Below are positions 43,972 through 53,797 of a stretch of 64,000 nucleotides of DNA, in pieces (position 1 is the stretch's first letter; every line of letters begins with the position of its first letter). Made by a program: the position numbers and the translations under genes. The stretch comes from Candidatus Heimdallarchaeota archaeon (GTDB lineage: Archaea; Asgardarchaeota; Heimdallarchaeia; Heimdallarchaeales; Kariarchaeaceae): assembly GCA_026702845.1 (NCBI GenBank), contig JADCLS010000006.1, forward strand, positions 186,001 to 250,000, in the 5' to 3' direction. Under the pieces are notes generated by a model. It saw nothing but the letters and a program-made list of their open reading frames with translations, ran no database searches and was not told the origin of the DNA.

Positions 43972-45675
43972 TTAAAATTTGTAGAGGCTAATATGCTCTA
44001 TGAAATCCTCAAAATCGAATACCCAGCCAGAATCATCATACAAATTGATAGGAACATTGAAAAAAGAGCCTGGTGAGTAATCATATTTCGCAACAAAATA
44101 TTCTTCACTTAAATGATCCTGAAGGACTTTTAAATCTGCAGGAATACCCACGATCTTGAATGCAACCAATCTACGAATCGATGATTTCCCATTGATTTCA
44201 TCAATCTCAATGAAATATTCTTGTTGAATTCGAGGAAATTTCAGTCCAATTATCATCTGAATTGCATCTTCATTGATTTCAGGAGAAGTAATAGTATTGA
44301 TATTTTGAAGTAACTCAAACTCATTCATAGTGGAAATTGAATCAATTTGACTAATAGTGGTGTAGTTTGAACATGGGATTACAAATAGATAAACAGATAA
44401 ATCATACAACACTTGTGCTATAGTTTCTTCATAGTAAAATTCATTTTTCAAAAGAGAATTGGCTAATTGTTTGGTTTTGTATTGTGATATCTGAGTGATA
44501 TTGGATTTGGGATTTACACTTTGCTGTTTGATTATTTCCGTTAATAACTTAAGTTCGGTGTAATTTAACGTTTGAGGATTTACTGATAATATCTCATAAT
44601 TTGGTTTCTTTGATACTTTAATGGTTGGTTCAGATTCATGACTATCAAATACTGATTTCCATTTGGATTTATAAGAATCAATTGCAAAAGAGTAATAATT
44701 AGTATAGAGATCTGGGATTCTGATAAAAAGACGCATGTTTTTACTATTATGTTGATAATTCAAAAAAGGCATAAGAAATTTCAGGGGAAATTTATAATTG
44801 ATGATATTTGATATTTTACCTTGAAATTCCCATAATTGGCAAAAATAATTGCATCGTTCAATTTTAAGATCAATATTATTCTTTACAAAGAAATAAACAT
44901 CTGTAAGACCTATCCGTAAGTAATTAGGCAAATATTGTCTTCTTAGATGAGGAGAAAGTACATTTTTTGAATTCTTGACTAAATGCTTTATCTTTTGCTC
45001 ATCCATTTCTGGAGATAGTTGCTTCAATCTCTCCTCAAGATCTTTATTTTCGTATATTTGTTCTGCAAGCATCAATTCCATAATTTCTTTGTATTTTCCT
45101 GAAAATGTATCTACAACGTAACGATGAATGAAATGGCTAATCTCAAGTAATAATAATTTAAATTTCTTCTGTGTGAATCCGCTATCTTGAGCAGCTAGTT
45201 CTGTGATATAGGTCAGAATAGATGAAGTAAGTGATGTTAGGTAAGGTGATCTTTTTCCATTAACCTCAGTGTATCGATTATATAAGTTGTCTATTGAAGC
45301 TCCATGATGTTCTTGAGATTCACGAAATTCAAAGGCAAAAAGATCATAGGTTTTTGTGTCTGTAAATTCCTTTGATTTATTAATCAAAACTAAGAAAGAT
45401 GAGAGATCCCAGAATTCAACAAAATACCCATATTTCCGACATAACTCATAATAAATCCATGCTCTTGTAGCATATAACGTGGTTTTTGTTTTATCATATC
45501 CATTCAAGACAATTTTATACTTATCAATTTCGATGAAAGCTGTGAGCATAGGATCATCAGTTTTTAAATTCTCTTTGTATTTATCCCAGGTAATTTTTAT
45601 CTCGTTAGCCTGATAATCGATATTCCCGAGTACACCTTCAACTAGCCTTTTAACCAATCTCTTCTGAGGAATCAT
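43972..45675 (-). CDS. unknown 567-aa protein
   Basis: I do not recognise this protein. It has no signal peptide or membrane segment, is rich in Tyr, Phe, Lys and Asn, and is mostly helical in its first 300 residues (TYITELAAQDSGFTQKKFK, LEERLKQLSPEMDEQ). A more beta-like end follows (IGLKFPRIQQEYFIEIDEI, RRLVAFKIVGIP). It converges with the CBM9-like gene, 10 bases apart, and lies 70 bases from the downstream-strand membrane protein gene at 45746. Nothing in the sequence points to a reaction. Confidence 0.55.
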   Translation of the reverse strand: MIPQKRLVKRLVEGVLGNIDYQANEIKITWDKYKENLKTDDPMLTAFIEIDKYKIVLNGYDKTKTTLYATRAWIYYELCRKYGYFVEFWDLSSFLVLINKSKEFTDTKTYDLFAFEFRESQEHHGASIDNLYNRYTEVNGKRSPYLTSLTSSILTYITELAAQDSGFTQKKFKLLLLEISHFIHRYVVDTFSGKYKEIMELMLAEQIYENKDLEERLKQLSPEMDEQKIKHLVKNSKNVLSPHLRRQYLPNYLRIGLTDVYFFVKNNIDLKIERCNYFCQLWEFQGKISNIINYKFPLKFLMPFLNYQHNSKNMRLFIRIPDLYTNYYSFAIDSYKSKWKSVFDSHESEPTIKVSKKPNYEILSVNPQTLNYTELKLLTEIIKQQSVNPKSNITQISQYKTKQLANSLLKNEFYYEETIAQVLYDLSVYLFVIPCSNYTTISQIDSISTMNEFELLQNINTITSPEINEDAIQMIIGLKFPRIQQEYFIEIDEINGKSSIRRLVAFKIVGIPADLKVLQDHLSEEYFVAKYDYSPGSFFNVPINLYDDSGWVFDFEDFIEHISLYKF

Positions 45676-45745
45676 TGAATTGTACCCAACAATGCTATGT
45701 CCTAAAAATTATTTAACAATATCCCTTAAAATTTGGTAAATTCAT

Positions 45746-47128
45746 TTATACTCTCATATTTCTAGGTATTGCCTTGGGAGATTGCATAGATATTTCAATC
45801 TGATCTTTCAACTCATTTGATACAATTTTCAACCCTCCTGGACCCTCAGAGGCATAAACATAGATAACTGTCACAAATGCAGTATAGAGAGGTCTTAAGA
45901 AGAACTTAGTAATTGACAATCCAAAGATCAGAGCAATGATCGCCATAATGATCCCTGCTATCGTTCCTACCCAACCCACTGATGAGGCAACGAAATAGCC
46001 ATAGAAATATCCCGCAACTGCTAAAATCGCCCCTGTAAGGATGTACATGATATTTGAACCCCAACTATATCCCATGTCACCGAATATGATATTCCAGGCC
46101 TGCCTTTTGAAATGGTCAAGAGATTCTTGCATTGAACTCACAGCACTCTTCCTTCTAATCACAATAATTGGAAGCGTAAAGAAACTGACAAGATAATATA
46201 ACCATTCAGCTATACTAACAACTCCAGCAATTATCATAAAAACGATTTGACCTTGAATAGATCCTCCTCTACCACTTGAATTGCGAGCATTTCTATTTGC
46301 ATTTCTTAATCCGCTGGCTATTGCTTTAACAACTGATGTCATCACGGCAAATACAAAAATTGAGAATGCCATTTTAGTGGCTCTTGATATACCTTGTCCA
46401 ATAGTGGGATCCTGCCCTTTTATTCTCAAATAACTCATATACGTATTTGCACCATCAAAATAATATAGGATGAAGAAAGTAAATACAAGATAAGCAAAAG
46501 CTATTGCATACAGAATAATTTTTGATGTAGTATCATCTAGTTCTGATTCAGCTGCAAATGCATTGAAAGCATAAATTGCAATCGTTTCAGTTATCAATCC
46601 TATTGCAATGACAATACTCTGGATAATTGATAAGAAAATCATTCCCGGTTCGGCAAGAACAATTTCGGAGGCTACAGCCAACCACTTTGCAGCAAGCTCG
46701 ATTCTTGCACGAAGTCTCCCCCAGAATAGGAAGAAAAGCAGGGCAATTAAACCGCCTATCGCGATTAGGATATAAGAAAAAGTGCCTCCACCATTGAATA
46801 GCATCAATAATCCTCCTCCTACAAAGAGAAGAATGAAAATACCTACCTGAATGAATATTGCCACCTTCAAAAGGGTAAAGGCATGTTCCTTCAAGAGCTT
46901 CAACACTCTATAATTGGCGAATATCGCTATGAGAAGCAAAAATAATGCACCTATCACTACTTGACGAAGAACATCCATAATTATTGATTCCCCGAATATC
47001 GTAGTATTCTGTGAGATCCAACCATAAACAACTGCAGTAACTGCAGTAAACAGAGCACCGATGAAAAATGCACCGATTATGCTATCTCCTGTTTGTACAG
47101 GAGTAGATTCTTGGGTAATTGTTGACAT
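45746..47128 (-). CDS. polytopic membrane protein (DUF6159-like)
   Basis: A 460-aa protein with about ten hydrophobic segments and no enzyme motif. The stretch FKRQAWNIIFGDMGYSWGSN, followed by two membrane helices and TAFVTVIYVYASEG, resembles the DUF6159 family of uncharacterised archaeal and bacterial membrane proteins. The soluble loop at ~275-290 is Arg/Asn/Gly-rich (NANRNARNSSGRGGS). It follows purL on the same strand after 81 bases, so it could be read through from the purine operon, but no functional link is evident. Confidence 0.6.
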   Translation of the reverse strand: MSTITQESTPVQTGDSIIGAFFIGALFTAVTAVVYGWISQNTTIFGESIIMDVLRQVVIGALFLLLIAIFANYRVLKLLKEHAFTLLKVAIFIQVGIFILLFVGGGLLMLFNGGGTFSYILIAIGGLIALLFFLFWGRLRARIELAAKWLAVASEIVLAEPGMIFLSIIQSIVIAIGLITETIAIYAFNAFAAESELDDTTSKIILYAIAFAYLVFTFFILYYFDGANTYMSYLRIKGQDPTIGQGISRATKMAFSIFVFAVMTSVVKAIASGLRNANRNARNSSGRGGSIQGQIVFMIIAGVVSIAEWLYYLVSFFTLPIIVIRRKSAVSSMQESLDHFKRQAWNIIFGDMGYSWGSNIMYILTGAILAVAGYFYGYFVASSVGWVGTIAGIIMAIIALIFGLSITKFFLRPLYTAFVTVIYVYASEGPGGLKIVSNELKDQIEISMQSPKAIPRNMRV

Positions 47129-47209
47129 ACAATGATCTAAAGCAAATATACTTCTATTTAAATTGATACTGAATCTTATGATTTAATGCATTTTCTCAAT
47201 TTATTCATA

Positions 47210-49348
47210 TCATGAGTGTAGTGCTTGTTGTAGAGGTGCCTCCCACAATTTTCTCAATTCACGGAGATCCCACATATTGTTATCATCTAATTTGAATGAC
47301 TTGGCTGTAGTTGTTCGAGCTACCACAGATATTTCCACATCATGCTTCATTAACTCTGTTAAGAATTGCTTTTCCTTCTTGCTATCAATTTGAACAAGGT
47401 ACCGAGCACCATACTCGCCATAAAGGAAGGAAAGATCATCAGTTTCAAAAACCATTTCCAGCCCGACATTACTTGAGATTGCCCACTTTGATAGTGTTAC
47501 GAGTAAACCCCCTCGTCCAATATCTGTGGCAGAGGTGATGAGTTTAGAAGTGGAATAGATAATATTTGCGACTTGCAGCTCCAAATCATAATTTACATTC
47601 ATATACTCAGTTTCTCCTCCAAACCGTCTATGATATTCAGAACCATGGAGAAAACCTTCTTCAGCACCTAGTAAGTAAATTTTAGAGTTAGTATTTTTCA
47701 ATTTATCTCGTATCATTGTTTCTTTGGATTCGATGAGACCTGCGATACCAATAAAGGCAGAGCTTAGGATTTTATGGGTTTCACCACCCAATTCAGCTTC
47801 ATTATACAATGATACATTACCTCCTACAACAGGGATCTTAAATGCATGAGAAACCTCTGCAACACCCTTTATCATCTCCACAAATTCGGTATATGAACTT
47901 GCTTTCTCTGGATTCCCAGCATTTAGACTATCAACCATAGCTATGGGCTCAGCTCCCCTTGCAATGACAGATCTAATAACACAAAGAGTTGCTAGTGCCC
48001 CTCCAATTTTTGGATCAGAAGAGATGAGATATGAATTAGTTCCAGCTGCGACTGCAAGATACTTATCATTTGGTAATTTTACAACACCTGCATCAAAACC
48101 AGGAGACATTACTGTATTACCCTGCACATGCTGGTCATACTGTTGAAAAATTGGTTTTCTTGATGCAAGATTTACTGATCCCAACAATTCAAGTAATGGA
48201 TGTTTCTCAGGAATTAAGTCAGGACGAGAGGGATTGATTTTCTCAAGCTCAATCAGCTCACGTTTAGGCTCTGGAAATCCATTTATAACAAAATTTACAG
48301 GTAATTCCGCCTCGATTGTCTCAAAATATCCCCCAATAAAGGTCTCTCCTTCTTCGATCCGACCTATAATATGACCTTCTAACCCATATTTCTTAATAAT
48401 ACCTAATGCAGTGTCCACATTGTCGGGATTTACAATTCCTAGCATTCGCTCTTGAGATTCTGAGATTAAGATTTCCCAAGGTTTCATACTCTCATCACGT
48501 AGGTGAATTTTATTTAGATCAATAAATAATCCGGTTTCTCCTTTCTCACTCATCTCAATCGCAGCACAAGCCAATCCTCCTCCTCCTAAATCCTGAAGGC
48601 CCTCTAACAGGTTTTCGTCGCGTAGCTCAAGAGTGACATCAATAAGGAGTTTCTCCATGAGAGGATCTCCAATTTGTACAGAACCACGAGATTCATCCTG
48701 GGTTTCATCTACTAGTTCTTCAGAAGCAAATGTTACTCCGCCAATACCATCTTTCCCAGTTGATGCACCATAGAGGAGAAGCACATCTCCAGGGTTACTA
48801 GCAATTGATCGGATAATCTCATCCTTTTTAGCTACTCCTACACACATAGCATTTACCAGAGGATTTCCCTCAAACTCATCAGAGAATTCCATGTCTCCGC
48901 CGAGGTTAGGTACACCCACACAGTTCCCATAGGATGATATTCCTAATACCACTTGATCTAGGAGTAGTTTTTGTCTACTACTCACAGGGGGGGCGAATCT
49001 AAGACAATCGAGGATGGCAATTGGTTTGCAGCCCTGTGAAAGAATATCTCGTATGATTCCACCAACACCAGTGGCTGCACCATTAAATGGATCAACTGCT
49101 GAAGGATGATTGTGTGATTCAATTCCTAAACCAATAACATAATCGTCACCAACATCTATTAATCCTGCACCTTCCCCAATGCCCAGAAAAACACGTCTTG
49201 ATTCAGTATTGAACAGGTGAAACCATCGTTTTGATGATTTATATGAGCAATGCTCACTCCATAATGCATCTATAACCGATTCCTCTGCTAGTGAGAGATC
49301 TCGTTTGATTTTATTTTGTATTACATCTTTTTCTTCTTTGGTTAACAT
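47210..49348 (-). CDS. purL: phosphoribosylformylglycinamidine synthase, large subunit
   Basis: A 712-aa small-type PurL that converts FGAR to FGAM with ATP and ammonia from PurQ. Seen: WSEHCSYKSSKRW (~30), GIGEGAGLIDVGDDYVIGLG (~56), ESHNHPSAVDPFNGAATGVGG (~78), DLGGGGLACAAIEMSEKG (~253) and VVGGNVSLYNE (~506). The length is normal for the three-protein (PurL-PurQ-PurS) type. Its start codon shares one base with the purQ stop. PurS is not a separate gene here but a domain of the PurC protein upstream, so the full complex would include the fused chain. Confidence 0.96.
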   Translation of the reverse strand: MLTKEEKDVIQNKIKRDLSLAEESVIDALWSEHCSYKSSKRWFHLFNTESRRVFLGIGEGAGLIDVGDDYVIGLGIESHNHPSAVDPFNGAATGVGGIIRDILSQGCKPIAILDCLRFAPPVSSRQKLLLDQVVLGISSYGNCVGVPNLGGDMEFSDEFEGNPLVNAMCVGVAKKDEIIRSIASNPGDVLLLYGASTGKDGIGGVTFASEELVDETQDESRGSVQIGDPLMEKLLIDVTLELRDENLLEGLQDLGGGGLACAAIEMSEKGETGLFIDLNKIHLRDESMKPWEILISESQERMLGIVNPDNVDTALGIIKKYGLEGHIIGRIEEGETFIGGYFETIEAELPVNFVINGFPEPKRELIELEKINPSRPDLIPEKHPLLELLGSVNLASRKPIFQQYDQHVQGNTVMSPGFDAGVVKLPNDKYLAVAAGTNSYLISSDPKIGGALATLCVIRSVIARGAEPIAMVDSLNAGNPEKASSYTEFVEMIKGVAEVSHAFKIPVVGGNVSLYNEAELGGETHKILSSAFIGIAGLIESKETMIRDKLKNTNSKIYLLGAEEGFLHGSEYHRRFGGETEYMNVNYDLELQVANIIYSTSKLITSATDIGRGGLLVTLSKWAISSNVGLEMVFETDDLSFLYGEYGARYLVQIDSKKEKQFLTELMKHDVEISVVARTTTAKSFKLDDNNMWDLRELRKLWEAPLQQALHS

Positions 49349-50424
49349 TATCGTTTCACCTCTCCAAGAAATGCTCTGATTATTTTCCTCCCATCAATTG
49401 AACTTTGATACCTAAAACTGGCTCTTTCAGGATGTGGCATCATACCAACAATTGATCCTTTTCCAAGGCCAGCAATATTATCAATTGATCCATTTGGATT
49501 GAAAGCTTCACGTACTAAACCCTTGAAATTTGAGTATCTGGCCACAGTGTAGGGTTTAATCGCCTCAACCGTATCTGCGTACAGGTTTCCTTCAAAATGA
49601 GCTATAGGTAATCGTAAAGTCGTCCCTGATAATTCGTTTAGATAACTGTCATTTTCGGAGATGCTGATATGCACCCAATCGCAAATGAATTTGGTGCTTG
49701 TATTAGGAATTAGAGCCCCTGGAAGTAAATTTGCCTCAGTAAGTATCTGAAAACCATTACATACTCCAAGGATTGGTTTAGATTGCTTGATAATTTCTCC
49801 CATCAGATCTGATACACTAGCAATTGCTCCAGCCCTTAGCACATCAGAAAATGAGAATCCACCTGCGAGCCAAATTCCATCTAATTCTTCTACTTGATCC
49901 ACATCAAATTCATTAATTATTTGAGTAGATACTCCAAAAGATTCCAAAGCTCGAATAGTCTCATATTCATTATTAGTACCAGGAAATCGGGTTACTCCAA
50001 TTTTGATGGATTTAGAAAAACTTTGCTTTTTGGTGGTTGTTTTGTTAACTTTCTTGGTCTTCTTCTTATCTGATTGATCAACGTTTTCACTTTCTCGTAT
50101 AACGATCTTATCTGTTTCTGAAGAATCCTCCACTATAGAATCGTCCTCAGTAGGTTCGGAAGGCACATCATCAGATACATCATCAAGAGCTAGAGAAAAT
50201 CTGTTTTCTGAAGGTTTATCTAATTCTTTAATATCCTGTGGAAGATTTCGTAGAGCTTGCTCCTCATTGTGGACTATTTCTGCAAATTGATCAGATTCAT
50301 TTGACAATTCAGCAATTTCTTGTTTGAAGTCATCCTCGATTTGTTTAAGTTCTGGATCAATCACCTTTAGATCCTTTTCAATATCTTCCAAGCTTCTCTT
50401 TCCCTGAGTTGGTTCTTCACTCAT
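49348..50424 (-). CDS. purQ: PurQ glutaminase with long charged N-terminal extension
   Basis: A 358-aa protein. Residues 140-358 are a normal class I amidotransferase PurQ: KIGVTRFPGTNNEYE, the catalytic Cys in GVCNGFQILTEANLLPGAL (~230), and the His in GMMPHPERASF (~333). Residues 1-139 are extra: a helical, coiled-coil-like start (EDIEKDLKVIDPELKQIEDD), an acidic middle and a Lys/Thr-rich linker (KKTKKVNKTTTKKQ). PurQ is usually ~225 aa. The extension has an ATG and AGGATG site of its own and no internal ATG with a ribosome site was noticed, so it is likely translated. It lies 12 bases after purC-purS. Confidence 0.92.
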   Translation of the reverse strand: MSEEPTQGKRSLEDIEKDLKVIDPELKQIEDDFKQEIAELSNESDQFAEIVHNEEQALRNLPQDIKELDKPSENRFSLALDDVSDDVPSEPTEDDSIVEDSSETDKIVIRESENVDQSDKKKTKKVNKTTTKKQSFSKSIKIGVTRFPGTNNEYETIRALESFGVSTQIINEFDVDQVEELDGIWLAGGFSFSDVLRAGAIASVSDLMGEIIKQSKPILGVCNGFQILTEANLLPGALIPNTSTKFICDWVHISISENDSYLNELSGTTLRLPIAHFEGNLYADTVEAIKPYTVARYSNFKGLVREAFNPNGSIDNIAGLGKGSIVGMMPHPERASFRYQSSIDGRKIIRAFLGEVKR

Positions 50425-50436
50425 TTCAATCGCATC

Positions 50437-51399
50437 CTAATAGCTGAAAGAAAGGTCATACCTTTCGATCAATGGATTGGATAATATCTGAGTGCTTGCA
50501 TCATCAATCCTTTGGATCCAAGAAGTCTCTTCCGGATTCTCTATCTTAATAGTTATTGTCTTACCTGTACTCACAGATAGAATACCGGGTACTTTGAGAT
50601 TATTAAGCGTTCTTTGGATAACACCACCAGCAGGGTTCTTCACACCTCCCTTTGGAAAAATATGCAATATTGCTTTCAATGTTTGCTTCTCAGGTTTATA
50701 TTCAATTTTTTCTAATCGATCTAATATGGATTTATAGCCCTGTAATACATCCCCCAAATCTTTTCGGAATCTATCTTTATCAAGTTTTTCTCTTGTCTCA
50801 CTATCCCATACTCTCATTGAATCTGCGGATAATTCATCAGCAACGAATAACACTCCATTATGATCTATCCCCAATTCTATTTTGAAATCTACTAATAGCA
50901 TCCCTGCCTTTTCAAAATAGGTTTTGATGACACTATTAACTTGCAATGCATATACTTGCATTAAATCTCTATCACGTTTCGTCACCAATCCCTTCAATAC
51001 TGCAATATTTGAATCTATTAATGGATCATGCAATGCATCATCCTTAACAAAGAACTCAACCAATGGAGAAATTAGTTCCTCTCCCTCTTCAAACCCATAT
51101 CTTCGGCAAAATGAACCTGCAGATATATTTCTCACCACTACTTCTAAAGGTAGAATTTTCAATTTTCGTGCAATAATGGAAGTATCTGAATCTCGTTCGA
51201 GGGTATGCTGAGGGATACCTGCTTTGTGTAATGTCCCTAATAGATGATGGGAGAGATCCAAATTCAGTTTGCCCTTACCTTCTAAAAGATCAAGTTTTGC
51301 ACCATCACCAGCAGATATCTTATCTGTAAAAGTTATTCTTACTCTTTCTTCATCCAGGACTTCAACAGTTTTTACCTTACCGCTATATATTTCTGTCAT
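50437..51399 (-). CDS. purC: PurC-PurS fusion (SAICAR synthetase + FGAM synthase small subunit)
   Basis: A 320-aa fusion. Residues 1-~230 are SAICAR synthetase: MTEIYSGKVKTVEVLDEERV, FTDKISAGDGAK, LPLEVVVRNISAGSFCRRYG, ELSADSMRVWD. Residues ~238-320 are a PurS domain (AILHIFPKGGVKNPAGGVIQ, LKVPGILSVSTGKTITIKI, ASTQILSNPLIERYDLS), the small subunit of the PurL-PurQ complex. So one chain serves two steps, 4 and 8 of the pathway. The frame is open for 53 more codons upstream, but PurC homology begins at the ATG at 51399, and TTTTAATAAG lies 25-30 bases before it. First gene of purCS-purQ-purL. Confidence 0.92.
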   Translation of the reverse strand: MTEIYSGKVKTVEVLDEERVRITFTDKISAGDGAKLDLLEGKGKLNLDLSHHLLGTLHKAGIPQHTLERDSDTSIIARKLKILPLEVVVRNISAGSFCRRYGFEEGEELISPLVEFFVKDDALHDPLIDSNIAVLKGLVTKRDRDLMQVYALQVNSVIKTYFEKAGMLLVDFKIELGIDHNGVLFVADELSADSMRVWDSETREKLDKDRFRKDLGDVLQGYKSILDRLEKIEYKPEKQTLKAILHIFPKGGVKNPAGGVIQRTLNNLKVPGILSVSTGKTITIKIENPEETSWIQRIDDASTQILSNPLIERYDLSFSY

Positions 51400-51483
51400 C
51401 TTTAAGGTTACACTTTCCTTGGTCTTATTAAAATCATTGATATTTTGTTTGAAATTTTTTGAATTATCCCCATGAATTTGAGG

Positions 51484-51655
51484 AGAAAAGAAAAAATAGG
51501 AAAGACAATACCCCCACAATACTGAATTTCCAAGATAGGATTGTAAATCTCCGCCCACTTTCAGAGATTTACAAGCCTAACCCATCCCATTGTTTTGTGA
51601 ATGCCAATGTTTGTTGAAGATTCCGCCTCAAGCCCCCAGAGACATTTTCTAAATT
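51484..51655 (-). ncRNA. candidate leader or small RNA upstream of the purine operon
   Basis: On the minus strand a TATA-like TTTATATA (51674-51681) predicts a start near 51652. The next ~150 bases are clearly more GC-rich than the surroundings and code for nothing convincing. They hold a long hairpin: TAGGCTTGTAAATCTC (51579-51564) pairs with GAGATTTACAATCCTA (51551-51536), 15 of 16 pairs, with a 12-base loop. A smaller CATTG/CAATG hairpin precedes it. A T-run (51499-51484) follows, 85 bases before purC. It reads either as a separate small RNA or as an attenuator/riboswitch-like leader of the purine genes. No known purine riboswitch core was recognised. Confidence 0.5.
51536..51579. repeat. 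16-bp inverted repeat (one mismatch)
   Basis: Arms 51536-51551 and 51564-51579 are complementary over 15 of 16 bases, with 11 consecutive perfect pairs next to the loop (TTGTAAATCTC/GAGATTTACAA). It is the strongest dyad I found in the window and forms the core of the candidate RNA upstream of purC. Confidence 0.85.
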
Positions 51656-51673
51656 CTTTTCACCATGACTTAG

Positions 51674-51681
51674 TATATAAA
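51674..51681 (-). promoter_or_regulatory. TATA box for purine leader / small RNA
   Basis: Minus-strand TTTATATA about 25 bases before the expected start of the GC-rich, hairpin-containing transcript upstream of purC. Confidence 0.45.
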
Positions 51682-51996
51682 TTTTGTTTATTTTCAATAG
51701 GAATGCAATATTTGAGGATAGAAGTCGTATAATAATCATTTAGATATCCTAAAACCAGATTTTCGAAATATTTTCTAGTAATATCTAAAATTTCATGTCA
51801 GTATATCAGAGATTTTTATTAATATAGCCAAAAAATGAATTGATGCCCATAATTATATGGATATTTCACGCCCCCTGATGAACTAATGCTCAGTATGATC
51901 GATAAATGGAGTTGATGAATAATTTCATTTGTTTTAGGACTAATTATTGTATCTGTAGATACAAATAATGATAAACTAGATAATGTCTGTGAGCTT
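51682..51996. other. spacer before M61 peptidase gene
   Basis: AT-rich region between the leader promoter and the divergent M61 gene. A plus-strand AGATAATGTCTG stretch before the ATG may be promoter-related. Short peptide-like frames exist, but none has a start with a ribosome site. Nothing else is seen. Confidence 0.35.
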
Positions 51997-53703
51997 ATGT
52001 TTGTAGAATTCACTGTTGATTTAACCCACCCAGAGGAGAACCTAATTGGAATACAAATGAATTTCCGATCACCTGTGGATAATCCGATCATCGAGATGCC
52101 AGTATGGACACCAGGATCATATCTTATCAGGGAATATTCTAGACATATTCAGAAAATGACATCCAATGTAGAGAGCCATAAAGTATCCAAAAATTGCTGG
52201 AAATTGAAAGCACCTAAAGGAACAATGATTCAGGCGAATTATCAGATCTATGCCTTTGAACTGACAGTAAGGACTAATTATTTTGACAATAGAAAACTAC
52301 TACTGAGTCCAGCTGCCTGTTTTATGTATGTAAAAGATGCAGAACAAGATTTCAAAGCTTTTGAAAACCGAGTTATGTTTAAATTAAATATTGATTGGAA
52401 AATATTTACTAGTTTAAAGAAGGATGGTGATTGGTATATTGCTCATGACTTTGATGAACTAGTAGATTCCCCGGTAGCAGGAGGAGTATCAGAGATACTT
52501 GATATATTTGAATATATGTATGAACCTCAACAAATTCCAAATACTGTAGTTCTGATAGGTGATAAGGGGGATCATGATATGATCAATTTTATTGAGGACC
52601 TGAAACGTATCCAAATCAATCATGCCAATATGATGGGAGATCTGCCATATGATAGATATTTATGGGCATTATATGTTGTTGGATCTGGAGGAGGAGGTCT
52701 AGAACATAAATACTCAAATTTCTCCATTATCCCAAGATTTTCATTCAGGGATAGAAAGAAATATACTAGACTACTTAGTCTAGAAAGCCATGAACACTTC
52801 CATGTGTATAATATCAAGAGAATTAGACCACAACAACTGGGACCCTTTGAATATGGGGAGGAGACGTATACCAAGTTACTCTGGGTAGCAGAGGGGATGA
52901 CTTCATTCTATGATAAGATTAGTTTAATTAGAGCAGGATTGATTACAGAGGAAGAATATCTTGAGATGATTGCATCGAGCATACATACACTTGATAATAT
53001 CCCTGGAAGAACCAATTACAGTCTAGAAGAGGCTTCTTTTGATGCGTGGATCAAATTATATCGAGCAAATGAGAATACCAATAATTCCAGTGTCTCATAT
53101 TATCTAAAGGGAAGCATAGTCGCTTTCTGTCTAGATCTTGAGATTCGTCAACAAACTTCATTCAACAAGTCTCTTGATGATTTCTTCAAGAATTTGTACC
53201 TGGAATATAAAAAGAATAAATTAGGATATGATGGAGACAAAATACAGGAGTTAATTGAAACCCATACAGATACAGATCTCCATGAATTTTTTGACAAATA
53301 TATCAAAGGAACTGAGGAAATTGATTATAATTTCTACCTTGCAATGATTGGCTATGAATTGAAACCAGAATTATCTGATGAGGCATTTACAGGTATTAAA
53401 TTCAAGGAGAAAACAACGATTGTGCAGTATGTATACAAAAATTCTCCAGCTAATGAGGCAAATATCTACTACAATGATGAGATTGTAAGCATTGATGGTT
53501 ATAGGGCCAAGAATAATTGGAATACTATTCTTAAACTAAAATCAGAAGGAGAGGGTGTCGATATCACTCTCTTCAGAGATGATAAAATACTCACAACAAA
53601 ACTTATTCTTGAAAAACCACAAGCTAAACAGTATAAGATTGTTGATAAATCAGATATAACGGATGATCAAAAATCCAATAGAGCAGTATTTTTCAATAGC
53701 TAA
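51997..53703 (+). CDS. M61-family glycyl aminopeptidase-like protein with PDZ domain
   Basis: A 568-aa metallopeptidase of family M61. The N-terminal beta domain has MPVWTPGSYLIREYSRH (~29), the family hallmark. The zinc motif is HEHFH (about 265-269), followed by the third ligand Glu in LLWVAEGMTSFYD (~298). The C-terminal part includes a PDZ domain (about 465-550: VYKNSPANEANIYYNDEIVSIDG). M61 enzymes remove N-terminal Gly/Ala from peptides. No signal peptide is seen, so it should act in the cytoplasm, in line with a peptide-consuming lifestyle. Confidence 0.92.
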   Translation: MFVEFTVDLTHPEENLIGIQMNFRSPVDNPIIEMPVWTPGSYLIREYSRHIQKMTSNVESHKVSKNCWKLKAPKGTMIQANYQIYAFELTVRTNYFDNRKLLLSPAACFMYVKDAEQDFKAFENRVMFKLNIDWKIFTSLKKDGDWYIAHDFDELVDSPVAGGVSEILDIFEYMYEPQQIPNTVVLIGDKGDHDMINFIEDLKRIQINHANMMGDLPYDRYLWALYVVGSGGGGLEHKYSNFSIIPRFSFRDRKKYTRLLSLESHEHFHVYNIKRIRPQQLGPFEYGEETYTKLLWVAEGMTSFYDKISLIRAGLITEEEYLEMIASSIHTLDNIPGRTNYSLEEASFDAWIKLYRANENTNNSSVSYYLKGSIVAFCLDLEIRQQTSFNKSLDDFFKNLYLEYKKNKLGYDGDKIQELIETHTDTDLHEFFDKYIKGTEEIDYNFYLAMIGYELKPELSDEAFTGIKFKEKTTIVQYVYKNSPANEANIYYNDEIVSIDGYRAKNNWNTILKLKSEGEGVDITLFRDDKILTTKLILEKPQAKQYKIVDKSDITDDQKSNRAVFFNS

Positions 53704-53797
53704 TGTATTTCAGTTATTTTTCCTCATTAAATTAATGATTAAACCCACCGGTGTAAGAATTTATTTTAAATAGTTGACCTTAATCACTATTAGAGAA

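Noticed and set aside
51400..51558. Upstream extension of PurC by 53 codons
   Set aside because: No PurC-like sequence there, and it starts inside the hairpin loop; the ATG at 51399 matches the family start.
51601..51740. Short plus-strand ORF starting MPMFVEDSAS
   Set aside because: About 45 codons, no ribosome site or TATA box at the right place, and it lies antisense to the candidate leader RNA.
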